NCBI RefSeq assembly: GCF_032854445.1
Contig: NC_088295.1
Location: 40,041,385-40,105,384 of the forward strand
DNA: 64,000 bases
Source of the DNA: Liolophura sinensis
Taxonomy: Eukaryota; Mollusca; Polyplacophora; Chitonida; Chitonidae
Reading direction: 5' to 3'
The notes under the pieces are model-generated. The model did no database searches. It was not told the DNA's origin and worked only from the letters and a program-made list of their open reading frames with translations. The position numbers and the translations under genes were made by a program. Shown here one piece after another: positions 13,079 to 25,900 of the stretch. Every line of letters begins with the position of its first letter. The stretch's first letter is position 1.

Positions 13079-13132
13079 TATATGTAAGTGAAACATTCTT
13101 GAGTACCTCATAAAACACCAGTCAAATAAAAA
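13079..13132 (+). mobile_element. SINE family A, 3' fragment
   Basis: Only the conserved 3' motif (GTAAGTGAAACATTCTTGAG and the CACCAGTCAAATAAA tail) remains, so this is an extremely truncated or eroded copy. Confidence 0.6.
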
Positions 13133-14287
13133 AACATAAATAATGTATCAATATCACATATTTTAGGCTCGCAACATTTCTACAGGATGAATTAAGTGCT
13201 GACCTCTGATACAGATTTATATACATGTGAATGTATACGTTCTGGCATGAATGTGAACACATTCAACAAAGTGATCAGTCAACCAACCAACATATGCACA
13301 CTGTACATGTAGTTGATTTTTGTCAGCGTATTATCAGTCAAGCTGGCCAAATACCTACATGGAAAATTTCTGTGATTAATGGTTGCAGTACAGTGTTGTT
13401 TTCATATATCACAGTATTTAATATGAACATACCTCAAGTCATATCTAGAAAATATATAGGACATCATCAAATATACATAAATATGTCCCATGACTGTATA
13501 TTAATTTAAGTCTTCTTACAATCTATATATGAAAACACAATGAAAGCTCAAAAACTGCATGGCCTCACAGAGACCAACATTTTGGGTTATTCAAAATTGC
13601 CAGCAAGTAGTAACATTTTCTTCTTTTTTTTTTTGGACACGTACATACATGTACATATAGTTAGTTCCATGTATTTCAATGCAACCCTTTGCTGTCAGTT
13701 ATATTTGCCAGATGAGTCAGGGCTTCCATTGTGACAAGTCATGTGACTCAACAGATCATTCTGGCCAATCAGAATATAAAGCAAAGTGATTTTTGAAACT
13801 CTGAAGGAGAGATGCATGTAAACTTGATTTATACTGATCATAGTATACAAGTTGATAAGCATTAGTTTCCTTGTAGTGTTACATAATGTTTCGCACGAGC
13901 AGGTGTTACACCACATCATACAGCAACTGATGGTAAGAGAAAAAGGGTCAATCTTTCGTGTATGAAACATCATGCTGTACAATTTTTGCTACGCAATGTA
14001 TCAGATCATTTGACATTCACAGAGTTGCTCTGCTATCCACAATGCATGCTGACAAAGTTTACAGTGAGCTGCACTTTCTCACATTAGAGTACACAGTTTA
14101 AGGTAAATGTTGAGGTACACATGCTTTAATATTGGTGTTTTGTACTATTACATGCATGTAAATGCACCAATACATGAATGTGAAACTGTGAATACACTAA
14201 TTAATACACTTATGTGAATACATCATTAGAATGCATACATGTGAAAACACTGAAATGGACATGAAAGAGAATACATGCATGTGAACA

Positions 14288-14546
14288 TACATATTTATTT
14301 GACTGGGGTTTTTCAACATACTGAATATTTATATGATGGTGGCCAGCATTATGGTAAGAGGAAACCGGGCAGAGCTCAGGGGGAAACCCAAGACCATCTG
14401 CAGGTTAATGACAGGCCTTCCCATGTATGACCGCAGAGGAAGCCAGCATGAGCTGGACTTTCAAGAATACCAACTGGATTGGTGAGTTGCTCCTGGGTCA
14501 TTCTGTTGCACTGGCACACTAACCATTAGGCCATGGAGGCTCCCAT
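14288..14546 (-). mobile_element. SINE family A, near full length, diverged
   Basis: Plus-strand landmarks are ATTTATTTGACTGGGG at the tail, a GGCCAGCATTATGGT segment, GAGGAAGCCAGCATGAGCTG and a tRNA-like head ending near GGCCATGGAGGCTCCC. The copy sits inside a short tandem repeat. Confidence 0.8.
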
Positions 14547-14678
14547 GAAAAGACCGATACGTGTAAATAAACTCAGTGTCACTGTAACACATGTGGATTT
14601 AATGATTGACAGCCAGGTACATCTATGTCAATACACTCATACATGCAGGTGAATATACTGATACATAAACATGAATGT

Positions 14679-14735
14679 TAATATTTATTTATTTAATTGG
14701 TGTTTTACACCGTACAATGGCGGCCAGCTGTTCGT
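14679..14735 (-). mobile_element. SINE family A, 3' fragment
   Basis: ATTTATTTATTTAATTGGTG, then TTTTACACCGTA and TGGCGGCCAGC, match the antisense of the family 3' end with an internal gap. The tRNA-like half is missing. Confidence 0.6.
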
Positions 14736-15137
14736 TAATACTGATACTAGCATGTGAATACAAGCATACATGTGAATACATGTGTAAAGAAACAGATGTA
14801 TGCTAAACAGTATTCGTACTGGCAACACATTATGTATGCACCGTACGTAAAAGCTATCTTATCAGCAAGAAAATATCCAGTAGATATAAAGGCTTCTAGA
14901 GATACAATCACCATAATCCAAAGAATTATTTTATTATTTATTCATTTGATTTATTTATCACAGAAGGAGTTTTCACTTATCCTATAGCTATCTGTGTTGT
15001 AGGTGGAGGAAGCTGCAGTCAACAGTGCCCAGGGTGTTAAAATCAAAGATGAACTGTCCCACATGTGACATACTGACTTCTACACCATACTTGTGGAAGA
15101 CAAGAAGCCTTCATTAGACTTTGCATTCTTGTGATTT

Positions 15138-15273
15138 GGGACCACTTTCACAAAACTTTGGAAGTTGTATTTCTCCTAACTTTTATCATAAACTTTTTTC
15201 AATGCTATAAGTAGGCCTCTGTTACGAGAAACGTTACAAAAAATTGATTTGCAGATTTTTGTGAAAGTGGGCC
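15138..15273. mobile_element. MITE-like element, 136 bp, near-palindromic ends
   Basis: The left end is GGGACCACTTTCACAAAAC and the right end, reverse-complemented, is GGGCCCACTTTCACAAAAA, an inverted match of about 18 bases. The centre is AT-rich and encodes nothing. This is typical of non-autonomous DNA transposons. Confidence 0.65.
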
Positions 15274-15314
15274 CAGGTACAACCTCCTCACAGAGCACAC
15301 ATGCTGTAAAAATG

Positions 15315-15477
15315 TAAATCACCTATAATTTCATGGAATTCTTTCACCTACACCTAATCGCACTGCTGGTGAAAATGAAGTTACGTGTAAATTATTCTAA
15401 ATGACATATCATTTCAGTTTAATATTAGAGCAGAGTGATTTGCTGGTGGAAAGTTCCATAAAATTGTAGGTGATTTA
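15315..15477. mobile_element. Second inverted-repeat element, 163 bp
   Basis: The left arm begins TAAATCACCTATAATTTCAT. The right arm, reverse-complemented, begins TAAATCACCTACAATTTTAT, and the match runs about 32 bases with a few differences. It lies only 41 bp from the preceding element but has different ends, so it is a separate family. Confidence 0.65.
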
Positions 15478-16511
15478 TTGTTCTTATGTTAAACAATAAG
15501 AGCTGTTTTAAGCCCTAAATTGGGATGCAATTCCTTTTTCCTGTTTTTTCCTTTTTATTTTTTTTGTTTTTATTTTCTTTCTCCATCACTTCTCAACTGT
15601 TTATTACAGATAGCAAAGCACAAGTTCAGAATCTTTCAGCAGGACATGTTTTTCAAAAAAAAGTCAGTATAGGGTTGTTTGAAAACAAACACATCATACG
15701 TGACCAAGAAATTAAGACAGTCTTACAATATATGATATGATTGGTGAACACGGATTCAACTATTTATTTGCCTACCAGTAATTGCACATCTATAGACGGT
15801 TCAAGTTGATGTAAGGCACACTGTTATGCTCATAGTCATAGTCTAACTTGAACAGCCATTATAGCCTACGATGTTGAGACCAACACCCATCATATGAGTT
15901 AACTATCATTTTTAGGGCAGTTGTAAAGACTAAGTTGATACTTAATTTTGTTAAAGTCCGTGACCCCCTTCTCAGATGTTTTCTGAAAAGCTGGTTACTC
16001 AATGAACTGACATCACTTTACCAAGTTACAACAACATGAACTTAAAATCTCCCCATTTTAGTTATGGTGCTGCCAATTAATGTCATCATAGCTTGGGGTT
16101 TGGGGGTCGGAGAAATCATACATTACAAATACACCGGAAGTAACAAAACATAAATACATTTTACCTTTTTGAGAGAAATAGAAACTATTTAAATTTCAGA
16201 CTCGGGAGAAAAATGAAAACAGCTACTGTTTTTCACTCTAAATAATGCATGCTCACAGTAGAGATACTGCAAGAGATCACTGACTCTATGTCAATGTGAA
16301 AATAGAAACCATTCAAACTCTCAACTCGATATTCCAGCGCCGTCATCCAGCAGTTCACCAGAAGTTCGTCTTGCCCAACTTTTTACAACTAGGAATTACG
16401 ATTAATTCAGTTTTTCTGTCAAATCTGCTCGGTCTTATCAAATGCCGTGCACATGTAGTAGTGTGACATACTGGGAATGTTGACAGACAAGAATAAGAAA
16501 ATGTAAACAAA

Positions 16512-16958
16512 ACTTACTGCGAGGAAACAACGTCTTGGTATACTGTTTCACTCAAGTTCCGTAAGCCGCGATGAGCATGTCACAAAGTTTGCCGGAATGA
16601 AGTTTAGGGAGAAGTCAGTGTTGCATCAAACAAGTATGCATAAACGATAAGAACATAGCGTACACAGGTTTAAAATAAGCAGGAACTGAGATGAAATGTG
16701 AGTAACTCATTCGCTCAGGGCTGCTGACTTCATCGCATACACAAAGCATCCAAACATCAAACAACATAATATATTAGAAAAATGATTTCTCATTGACCAG
16801 CGCGGTATTCTCCTCTCCTCACAGAGGCATGTAAACTGCTTTTCAGTCTTTCTTGTATTTCTGATACACAATACCTCTGTTGCGGAGAGCGACAGTCACG
16901 CCGGCGTAGCCATTTTCTGCGGATAAACGTGTTGTGGACACGAAAGTTGTGTGACAAA
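16512..16958. promoter_or_regulatory. Probable divergent promoter and 5' leaders
   Basis: This interval lies upstream of the eIF3d start. On the minus strand a strong GTAAGT donor (16517-16512) could end a 5' untranslated exon of the minus-strand gene. The interval is richer in CpG than its flanks. No TATA box stands out. A shared bidirectional promoter is an inference from geometry; transcript starts cannot be placed. Confidence 0.35.
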
Positions 16959-19900
16959 ATGGCTCATTTTGTACCCCCTCAGATACAGGAAAACCCGAAT
17001 GGTTGGGGCCCATCAGCCATTCCAGATCAATTTAAAGATATGCCGTATCAGCCGTTCTCAAAAGGAGACCGATTGGGAAAGGTACTGCAAAATATGTCAG
17101 GACGCATGGTTTCGCTGTTGTTGTAATACCATCCTGTCTAATATGTTTAATCGGTTGCTTTTCATTTTAGTCTTTATCGTGGTATTTCATAGGATGTAGG
17201 TTTTTAAGCCTTGGAAGTAGCGATTTGTTTTTTTTTCAAGTTGATTTGACAAATGAATGCGTGGAATACCGAATTTTACCATATCATTTTTTATGTAGGC
17301 CTAGGCCTACACATTAAGCTGTTTGAAGAAAGGGTTTTTTTTTTAGTCGAGTTTACTATCACGAGAGTGACGTTAAGTCGAGACCCACAGTACCATCTGA
17401 CAAGAATGGCCATTTCACAGAACACTGGAGGAGATTTTAAGCTCTGGTTGCTGTCATGTGCTAAAGTGACATGAATTTATTCAGAAACCAGTTTTTCTAA
17501 CTCAACATCTAAGAAGTGGTTCATTGACTGGCAAATGCATCAGCATAGTTTGTACAACATTGGCACTGTGCAAAATTTTTTAGAAAGTATTGTTCCATTC
17601 CAACCGTATAAAGAGATCAACACATCACAAATGTTCATCCCTACTCAATGACACAAATTATTCAGGTGTTCATAAAAGTCGTCTGGACGATCCGGTATTC
17701 GGCCTATCGATTGAATAAAAAGCTTAATGACTGGTTATATTTATTCAATTTGAGGCTGTGTTTGGAAAGAAATATTCAAAATTTTACATAAACTCAATTT
17801 GAACATATCAGAAGTTATCTCCCTTTTATGGAAATCTTCGTGACACTCTGTGTTGATTAAAGAAAGCAAGTTTTGGAAGTGGAGGGGGCGTATGAAATCA
17901 AACATCGTAAGCTTCTTTGGTTTCTGCCAAATCGGTCCTCACAAATAATTTGACCTATTTCAGGTTCCGAGTGTTCTGTTTTCGACAATAGCGTAGCGCG
18001 AGTGACTGCATGTACCATTTACCAGTGACATCTGTTCGATATGAAAACGTGTTTTTTGCTCAAAGACTGAACATGGAGAATTGTTTTAGATAGGACTTCA
18101 GCCTTTCAGGCTGTTGAGATCCAGCTGTATAGGTGTTAGAAAAATTGACAATTCAGTATTCATTGATACATAAAATAGCAGTGTATTTTATCTCACTAAA
18201 TTTGTAGCCTCTCTGTTTCAAGAGTATTATAGTTAATACTCTATGTTGTAAATCGCCATCTGTCATTTTGCTGGTCTTATCAGCTAAATTCTTGAGTAAC
18301 TAGTGAACACAATCAAATAAATGTTATCAGCTAAACTTGTAAGAAGAACTGTAGATGTTACATTTCTCACTTTACTGAAACCAGAGTAAGATGATTATAT
18401 GTTTACACTTGCTTTAAATTGGGATCATTTGTTGTTTAGTATTAATGAGGAAAATGTTACCATGGCAGCAGATACCTTGGTGACATACTCCACTAAGTCT
18501 AGCAAGCAGTGTTGTTTCCTGTATTGTGCACATGCCTCCAGTGTGTCTTACTACTCATATTATGACCCATATAATTATTATTACCCATATTATGATCTTC
18601 TCTGGTAGCATTTTCAATTTTTTGCTTGTAGTTTTTTTAAGCATTTTCTTTATGATTTTGTACGTCTTTTCTATTTAACAGGTATCTGACTGGACAGGAG
18701 CTACCTACCAAGATAAGCGATACTTAGGTAAATGATTGAGGTTTCATAAGAAAGAGATCAAATATTACTGTCTAGGATAATTTATTTATATCACTATTCA
18801 CATTACCATTACATTGACCACTTCTCTTTAATTTGTTGAGAAAATTAAAAACCTGTGAAATGAAAACATGTAAATCTACCAAGAGAAGAAGATGTAATTA
18901 CACCAGTTAATATGTCAGTCAAAGTGTTTAACATCAACTTTTGCTTGAATTAACCAGGAAAGTATAACTCCGCTTTTGGAGGATCTGGTAGTCAGTACGC
19001 CTATTACCATGAAGAAGATGAGAGTAGTTTTCAGCTGGTGGACACGGCCCGTACCCAGAAACCTCTCTATCAGCGTGGTCGAAGGCTCTTTAACCAGGTA
19101 AAGCAGAGAGGGTTAGGTTCAGTCTTCAGTTGACGTAGGTCTGTAGGTGTGAATCAACTTGTAATTTCTCAGACTTGCTAATTCCCCTTACACACATTAA
19201 AAGTAAGTATTTCTGAAACCAGATACTGAGTGTCAAACCAAAATGCTGCACATCATCTCATTGTTGAATCTTTACGTGTTGGAAGGTTTTGAAGACCTCA
19301 AGAGTCTCATCTGTTTTATTATAGCTGGTTTTGTCGTTGATTTCAGAATAAACAGAGACGGGAGAGGGAGAGGAGACAGCAGCAGGCTCAAACCAGCATG
19401 CAGGCGCTGTCTAAAACCCACAAGAACAGAGAGAGGTGGGTCAAAGACTTAGTACCCCTCAGTTTTATTCTTGGGTTTCATTTATTACAAGGTCATAGAG
19501 TTTCCCCGGGTGTTGCTCAGTTTCCTTCCAAAATAATGCTCGCCGCCATTGTAAAAATGAAATATTCTTGAGTACGAGATAAATCTCCAATCAAATAAAT
19601 AAATTGATAATCCGTTACTACACATGAGGTGGAAGTAATACAGTACATATCTATCAACTATTTGGGTCCTGGCAGGTTTTATAAGTTTTTTCACAAGAAA
19701 ACTAATACTTGACCAGTGAGGCCCCTTGCTTTATTACTGTGTGTGGGTTCAGTGTTGCGTGAGGAAAATCAGTCAAACCTGTTGTATGCGGCCAGTGAAA
19801 GGACACATAAAAAGTGGCCGCATATGACAGTTGGCCACAGAAGACATGTTGTGAAGACCAAGCCAAATCACAACTGAATTAAGTTTCAGGAAATGTACAC

Positions 19901-22900
19901 ATGTAGGCCTACATAATAATCTTCTACATAATTGTTACAGCACTAGTCTGTTCTGCTACATAAATTTCATAGAAATATAACAGTTGTAGTAAAATAATAA
20001 CTCAATTTCCAGTTTTGTGGGGTAACGCATTTAACAGGCGATTACAGAAAGAGTTTCCGGTGAGGGCACGCATTACAAGAGAACTTTCTTCCCATTATTG
20101 TCAAGCCGTAAAAAGCCACGTGCTAGTTTGGCCTACATGGGTATGAAGGACTATTCTAACAAAGTTTTGGACTGTAAATGACAGACTGCTGAGATATTCA
20201 ATGATATGTGCCATTACCGGTGAAACGACAACAACAACATGTACAAGTGAAGATCAATTTCTCCATGTGTCCAGTGCAGGCAATATTTTGGCCACACAAA
20301 ATGAAAACACAACACCATTTGCTTGCAAAAATAATGGCCCAGTAAGCCAGATAATTTGTCAAAGAAACCATTCATGGGAGGAACCACAGGAGGTCAGATT
20401 ATATCCGATTATATCGGAGTTTGGCCGATGTTTATGGCATTCACAGCGGGGACCTCAGCACAGAGCTAATCCACTGCCACAGTGCAGGGGTGTCCGGACA
20501 ATAACCAACTAGGCCTGGTTAAAGAACAATAGACTTCAGTGCTATTGACCAATAATGTTCTCACTTCACTTGGCAGGTGGCAGGTTGTAACTTTTAATCA
20601 GAACAAAAAGTATTGAAGTCGGGTGGTTGCCATTTTGAAATTTTTGAATGTCCGATGCGGCAATCCTCATTACTGTTGAAAGTCTCGGCCGCTCAGGACT
20701 GGCTGATATATAATTTGGTGGCAAAATATTTTGGCCGCTGGACGCGTTGGACAGGTGCCCGCATACTACAGGTCGTTTAACATGGAAAATTGTTTGGTCG
20801 CAGCAGAAAGTGGCCACTTACGGCAGATGGACGCTGATAACAGGTGGCCGTAGGTACAGGTTTCTCCACCCATCAACCTGACCACTGTGCTATAAGTGAA
20901 ATATTGTATTACCCTCAAAAGTGTTCATTTTAAAGGCAAACAAAGGTTACAAAATAATACTCTTGGTGCTAAAACTTTTGTGTGTTTGTCAGGATGTCAC
21001 TTTAACTTTCTGAACAAACCTAAAAACACACTTTTTTTGTTCAGTAGAACAATCAACAAAAGTTTCAATCAGGCAAAGTGTGTGACTTGGTCATGGACAA
21101 AATTTTATTTTGAATACAATGCTTACAGTATAATATTCTTGATTGTGTCCTTGTATATTTTCTCTCAAATTTTATTAACTAAACTTTTACTATTGCTGCA
21201 TTGATTTGTCTTAAGACAGATGTTAGCTTTCCAGGATGGATTTTATTCTCCGGAAAATGTTTGTTCAGTTGTATGAAGTGAAAAGTTGATCATTGTAAAC
21301 TAAGGATTTTATTCTTTTCTCGGCTATGCTAAATATCAGTGACTTGTCACATTTTTTTTCAATTCAGAGATCGTCAGAGGCAGCTGCGTAAATGGCAGAA
21401 GCAGTTTGGGCGTAACACCCAGGATAACAGGAACAAGGTAAAACCAGAGAGACCGGAACATTTTTAGTACTTGTGAGAAAGTACAATGTGGGTGCTTTGT
21501 CTTGTGCTAAATAGTGTCATCTTTAGGAACACCATGTTAATTGCACTGCTGAGGAATACTGATGGTGGTTGGGGGGTTGGGGGGTTCTCACCTGTGCGGT
21601 CGCTGTGCAGTCATGTCCAGCTCATGCTGCCTTCCTCTCCAGTCATACATGGGAAGGTCGTTACCAACCTGCAGATGGTCGTGGGTTTCCCAAGGGCTCT
21701 GTCCAGTTTCCACTCATAATGCTGGTCGCTGTTGTACAAGTGCAATATGCTGAGTACAACTTAAAACACCAATCAAATAAATAAATGAATAAATAATACT
21801 GATAGAGAAATTAAGCTAAGTTTTTATCATTTCATGTGTTGGATATTTTATGAAGTGTGATATGATAAAAGAATTGCAATGAGTTTTGCCAGTAACTTGC
21901 ACTGGTGGTATTTAAAGAGGTACCTTGAAATAAACGACACAAGTAATTTGATTGCATGAAATCTTAGTACGCACAGAATTAATCAGACATATTTTTCCAA
22001 AATGTATTCATTCATTTGTTAGTATTCGCACTTCATCCTGTTGTTCATGTTCCTTCAAGTGAACTTTGAACTTTCACAGAAGTGCAATAGAAATGTGCAA
22101 GTTTGAAATTTGCAGTCTGTTTCCTAAACATGGTCATCTTTTCACCTTGCTAACAAATGGTCTAACATCCAGATCTTTTGGTTCACTTTTAGATGTCCCA
22201 TCACCTTAAGTTGTTTAAATGGCACCTTTTTGTTTAAATGATTTTTTTCCCATCTATGACATTTTTTATGATTTCGTTTTTTGTTATGTTTTTTTCATGC
22301 AGTACATGGAAATATATTTTAAATCTCTTTGTAACTGTCATCTCTGTTGTTTGTCCTCTCCATTCGTACATTGGAAGGTCTGCCAGCAACCCACTACCTC
22401 TGTTTGGGTTCCTCCCACTACAATGCTGGTGGCCATTGTATAAGTGAAATATTCTTGAGTATGTCCTACAACTCTAGTGAAATAAATGTGTGATTTTGTC
22501 AGGACTACAAACTTCTGAGAGCACTACTTTTCTGGGTTAATTATATGGATAAAAGTTTGATTACAGGGTAAGTATTAATAATGAAATATAAAATATATGA
22601 ATTAGGCTGGCTGCCTGTCCAGACGTACGTGAGAAGGCCTGGCACTAACTTTTGAATGATGGTGGGTTTCTACCCGGGCTTTGCCTGGTTTCCTCCCTCC
22701 ATATTGATGGCCACTGTCGTATAAGTGAAATATTCTTGAGTATGGAGTGAAACACCAATGAGATAAATGAATAAAATATATGAATGTTTTGCAGGCACCC
22801 ATTAAGAACCGTGACGCCTCAGTGCAGGTGCGCGACAGCTGGGCCGTTGTGGAGGAAATGGACTTCCCTCGCCTGGCTAAGCTGTCCCTGCCCAGTATAG

Positions 22901-25900
22901 AGGAGCCGAAAGACCTGTAAGTGGAAACTGTTTATACAATTACAAACCCAGATTGGATCATGCCAAAGACTTTATAAATGGTACTTGTTGTTGCCTTGCA
23001 TCAAGCTCATGTGAGGTTAAAGCAAGGAAACAGGACTTGTTGAACCAGTGTCAGTGCAATATGACTGGGTGGGGTGTCCTGTCTGGTGTCTTGGGCATGA
23101 TTCTTCAATGGCGGCAGGGGCCTCCGTGGCTCAGTCGGTTAGCGTAATGACCCAGGAGCCTCTCACCAATGCGGTTGCTGTGAGTTCAAGTCCAGCTCAT
23201 GCTGGCTTCCTCTCCGGCCGTAAGTGGGAAGGTCTGCCAGCAACCTGCGGATGGTCGTGGGTTTCCCCCGGGCTCTGCCCGGTTTCCACCCACCATAATG
23301 CTGGCTGCCGTCGTATAAGTGAAATATTCTTGAGTACGGCGTAAAACACCAATCAAATAAATAAATCAATGGCGGCAGCATTTTGATCATCTGACACAAG
23401 AAAACACAGTATATACACCCGCACCTAATAATTCCTCATCGTCATATGACTGAAAAACTGTAATCTGGGATGACAGTGTTACGATCATTACTTCAAAAAC
23501 TGTTTCTGATACAGAGAAGCGAGGAGCATGCCATGGTGTAGTTGGTTAAAGGCATTGGCCTTTCAATCGCTAGTACATAATGTGCGGGTTTAACATGGCT
23601 TTGAACAGGAAGTATTTAGATTCCACCACTGTCACTGCTTGTGACAATAAGTGGTCGATGGCACTCATGTGGCACAGTCTAACATGTTTTTGGAAGATTC
23701 CACCAATATTATGTGCCTATGTGAACGTCACAGGGGTGTCAGTAACTTGCCAAAGGTCAGTGGTTTATGCCAGGCTCTCCCATTCCTCCACCTGTATAAC
23801 AGACTGCCATTGTATAAGTGCCACTGAGTATTTTATGCAGCAGTGGTGAAATTAATAAATGAATAGGGAAGAAGAGTGTCAAAGTAGATAACATCAGAAT
23901 ATGCTTCATCAGGAATTGAGGGAAAAATGGTTATGTGGACTGCTGTGTAGAGTTGTCCTGTTGAGGATGTTACTGAGTTAAATTGCAACGGAAAACATGA
24001 CAAAAATGTTTTGCTTTTTGTATCCTGTACCCTTACTGGCCATGGCATGTTGAACACTGCTAGGTTTTATATTGTAGGACTACATGTGGTCTGCTGGAGC
24101 TGTATGACAAGACTTACGATCGTGTGACCACGAAATCTGAGAGACGTCTGAAGAGGATTAATAGGATTTTCCACAAAGTCACAACAACGGACGATCCAGT
24201 TATCAGACAGGTATGCTGTGTCACACTTACCAGACAGGTATGCTCTGTCACATTTATCTGGGATGTGACCAGAATCATTAAAGGAAGTGATGGCTGAATC
24301 TTATTAGGTATGGTGTGACCAAGGTAGCAGACAGGGTGGAAATGTCTGATAAGTCTGACTGGACAAAGGTCTCCGGTATGTGACATTAGTATCGGACAGG
24401 TATGATATGACACTGGTATGTAGATGAGTATTATGTGACAGGAGTATCCTGTGGGTATAATAAAGGTGTTTATAACAGGATTTGAGGCTTTAGCACTGGG
24501 GGACATCCCTGTGAGCAATATTGGTGGGTAAACCTTTATAGGGCTAACTCAACATCAAAGCCTTGCCTCCACTTGTGGGAACTTGACACTTGACTCGAGC
24601 AGAGATGTGCACAGCTGGGGGTGCCGGGATTTTAATGACAATCATACACTTCCTGTAGACATAACAGATCTTGCAGCCCTTTACAGCAGAAACACCCAAA
24701 ATGATCAATCTTAAGCAATTTTCAATGGACCACTGAGGCCTGTGCATGTGTGAATATGCTGCCAAAACCAATCAAAAACTTTATGTTGTCTGAATTGCAC
24801 CAGAATAAAAACATATTCTTCTTGTTTAAAGATGCGTTGATCGCCTGATAATAGGCCTCTTCTGTTTTGGCTCACAAAAGAGAAACAAAAGGATCATAAT
24901 TTGAAAGATGCCTGTTCTGGGGTTCTCGCAGGTTAATGAGAAATGTCGTATAAAACACAGCTGGGTGCACCTGAGGGGAGCTTTGTAAGAGGGTGACAGG
25001 GTGGGAAGGAAGAGGGGCAAAGTTAGGCAATCATAAAAAAGTGGTTCTTTACGTTTCTGTAGGTTGAACAAAACATTGTCCAACATGAACACTACTTCTC
25101 TGACTTACAGAAATTAGGCTCTTTATTGAAGGTTTGTTGTCATAAGAAAATCCGTTTTCACCCAGTTTGTTTGCATCTATGTCTTCACACCTTACACAGG
25201 TAGGCTCTAATAATCTAACAATAATATTCATTTTGTTGAAATTTCGGTGAGGAGATGTCAGTCTTGAACTGACTGAGTGTGTTCAGATATAAACAGCCGA
25301 TATGTATTGATATGCCAATAGCAACTGCACACAGCTGTAAGTATAGTCTTTGAAGTTCCAACATTGTTTGTGGGACCCGTCAATCAAAATAGGTTCATCT
25401 ACATGGTGAATGTTGAATACTGTATGCTGTCCATTATCTGTGGGACATTTACGCACATGTGACTGTGAGCTCTCAGAAAATGGGATGGAAGTAGCCTTGC
25501 ACAAATACAGTGTTTAAAAATTGTTCTAATATGAAGCAGGTAACGGATACATTCAGAAGGTATCTAGTTCCACTCGTGAACATAATGTTCAACCAATACA
25601 CATTGGGTATATGATCGCCATTTTATGAAAATGAGAGTTAAAACTGTCTGGACTACGCCTATCTTGTAATGAATCAACACCTGTGTGAGGCTTGGAAAAC
25701 ATTCCACTGCATTTTAAGGGAGCACTTCATCACTGAAAAGCATTTAATAATTTAATTGTTACATATATGCCTGGATCTGTAAACAGACAACACTGTTCCC
25801 TCTATAATGCAATCGCGGATGCAGTGTAACTAGTAATCTTAGACAATCAGTGAAGCAGTCATTGGATTGCCTGTTTGACATGATCATAATTTGAGACAAT

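Larger units (their letters stand above)
14145..14800. repeat. Degenerate short tandem repeat interrupted by SINE copies
   Basis: A loose unit of roughly 16-24 bases around AATACATGCATGTGAA recurs through 14145-14290 and again through about 14625-14800. The two halves are separated by the SINE at 14288-14546 and a second fragment at 14679-14735. The array appears older than the SINE insertions. Confidence 0.5.

Noticed and set aside
23118-23200. tRNA-like sequence with A and B boxes
   Set aside because: It is the head of a SINE: no cloverleaf acceptor stem, and the body and tail follow directly.
23163-23399. 78-codon minus-strand open frame, with look-alikes at 8071, 22602 and 32384
   Set aside because: They are antisense translations of SINE A copies. 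Their similarity to each other reflects the repeat, not a gene family.
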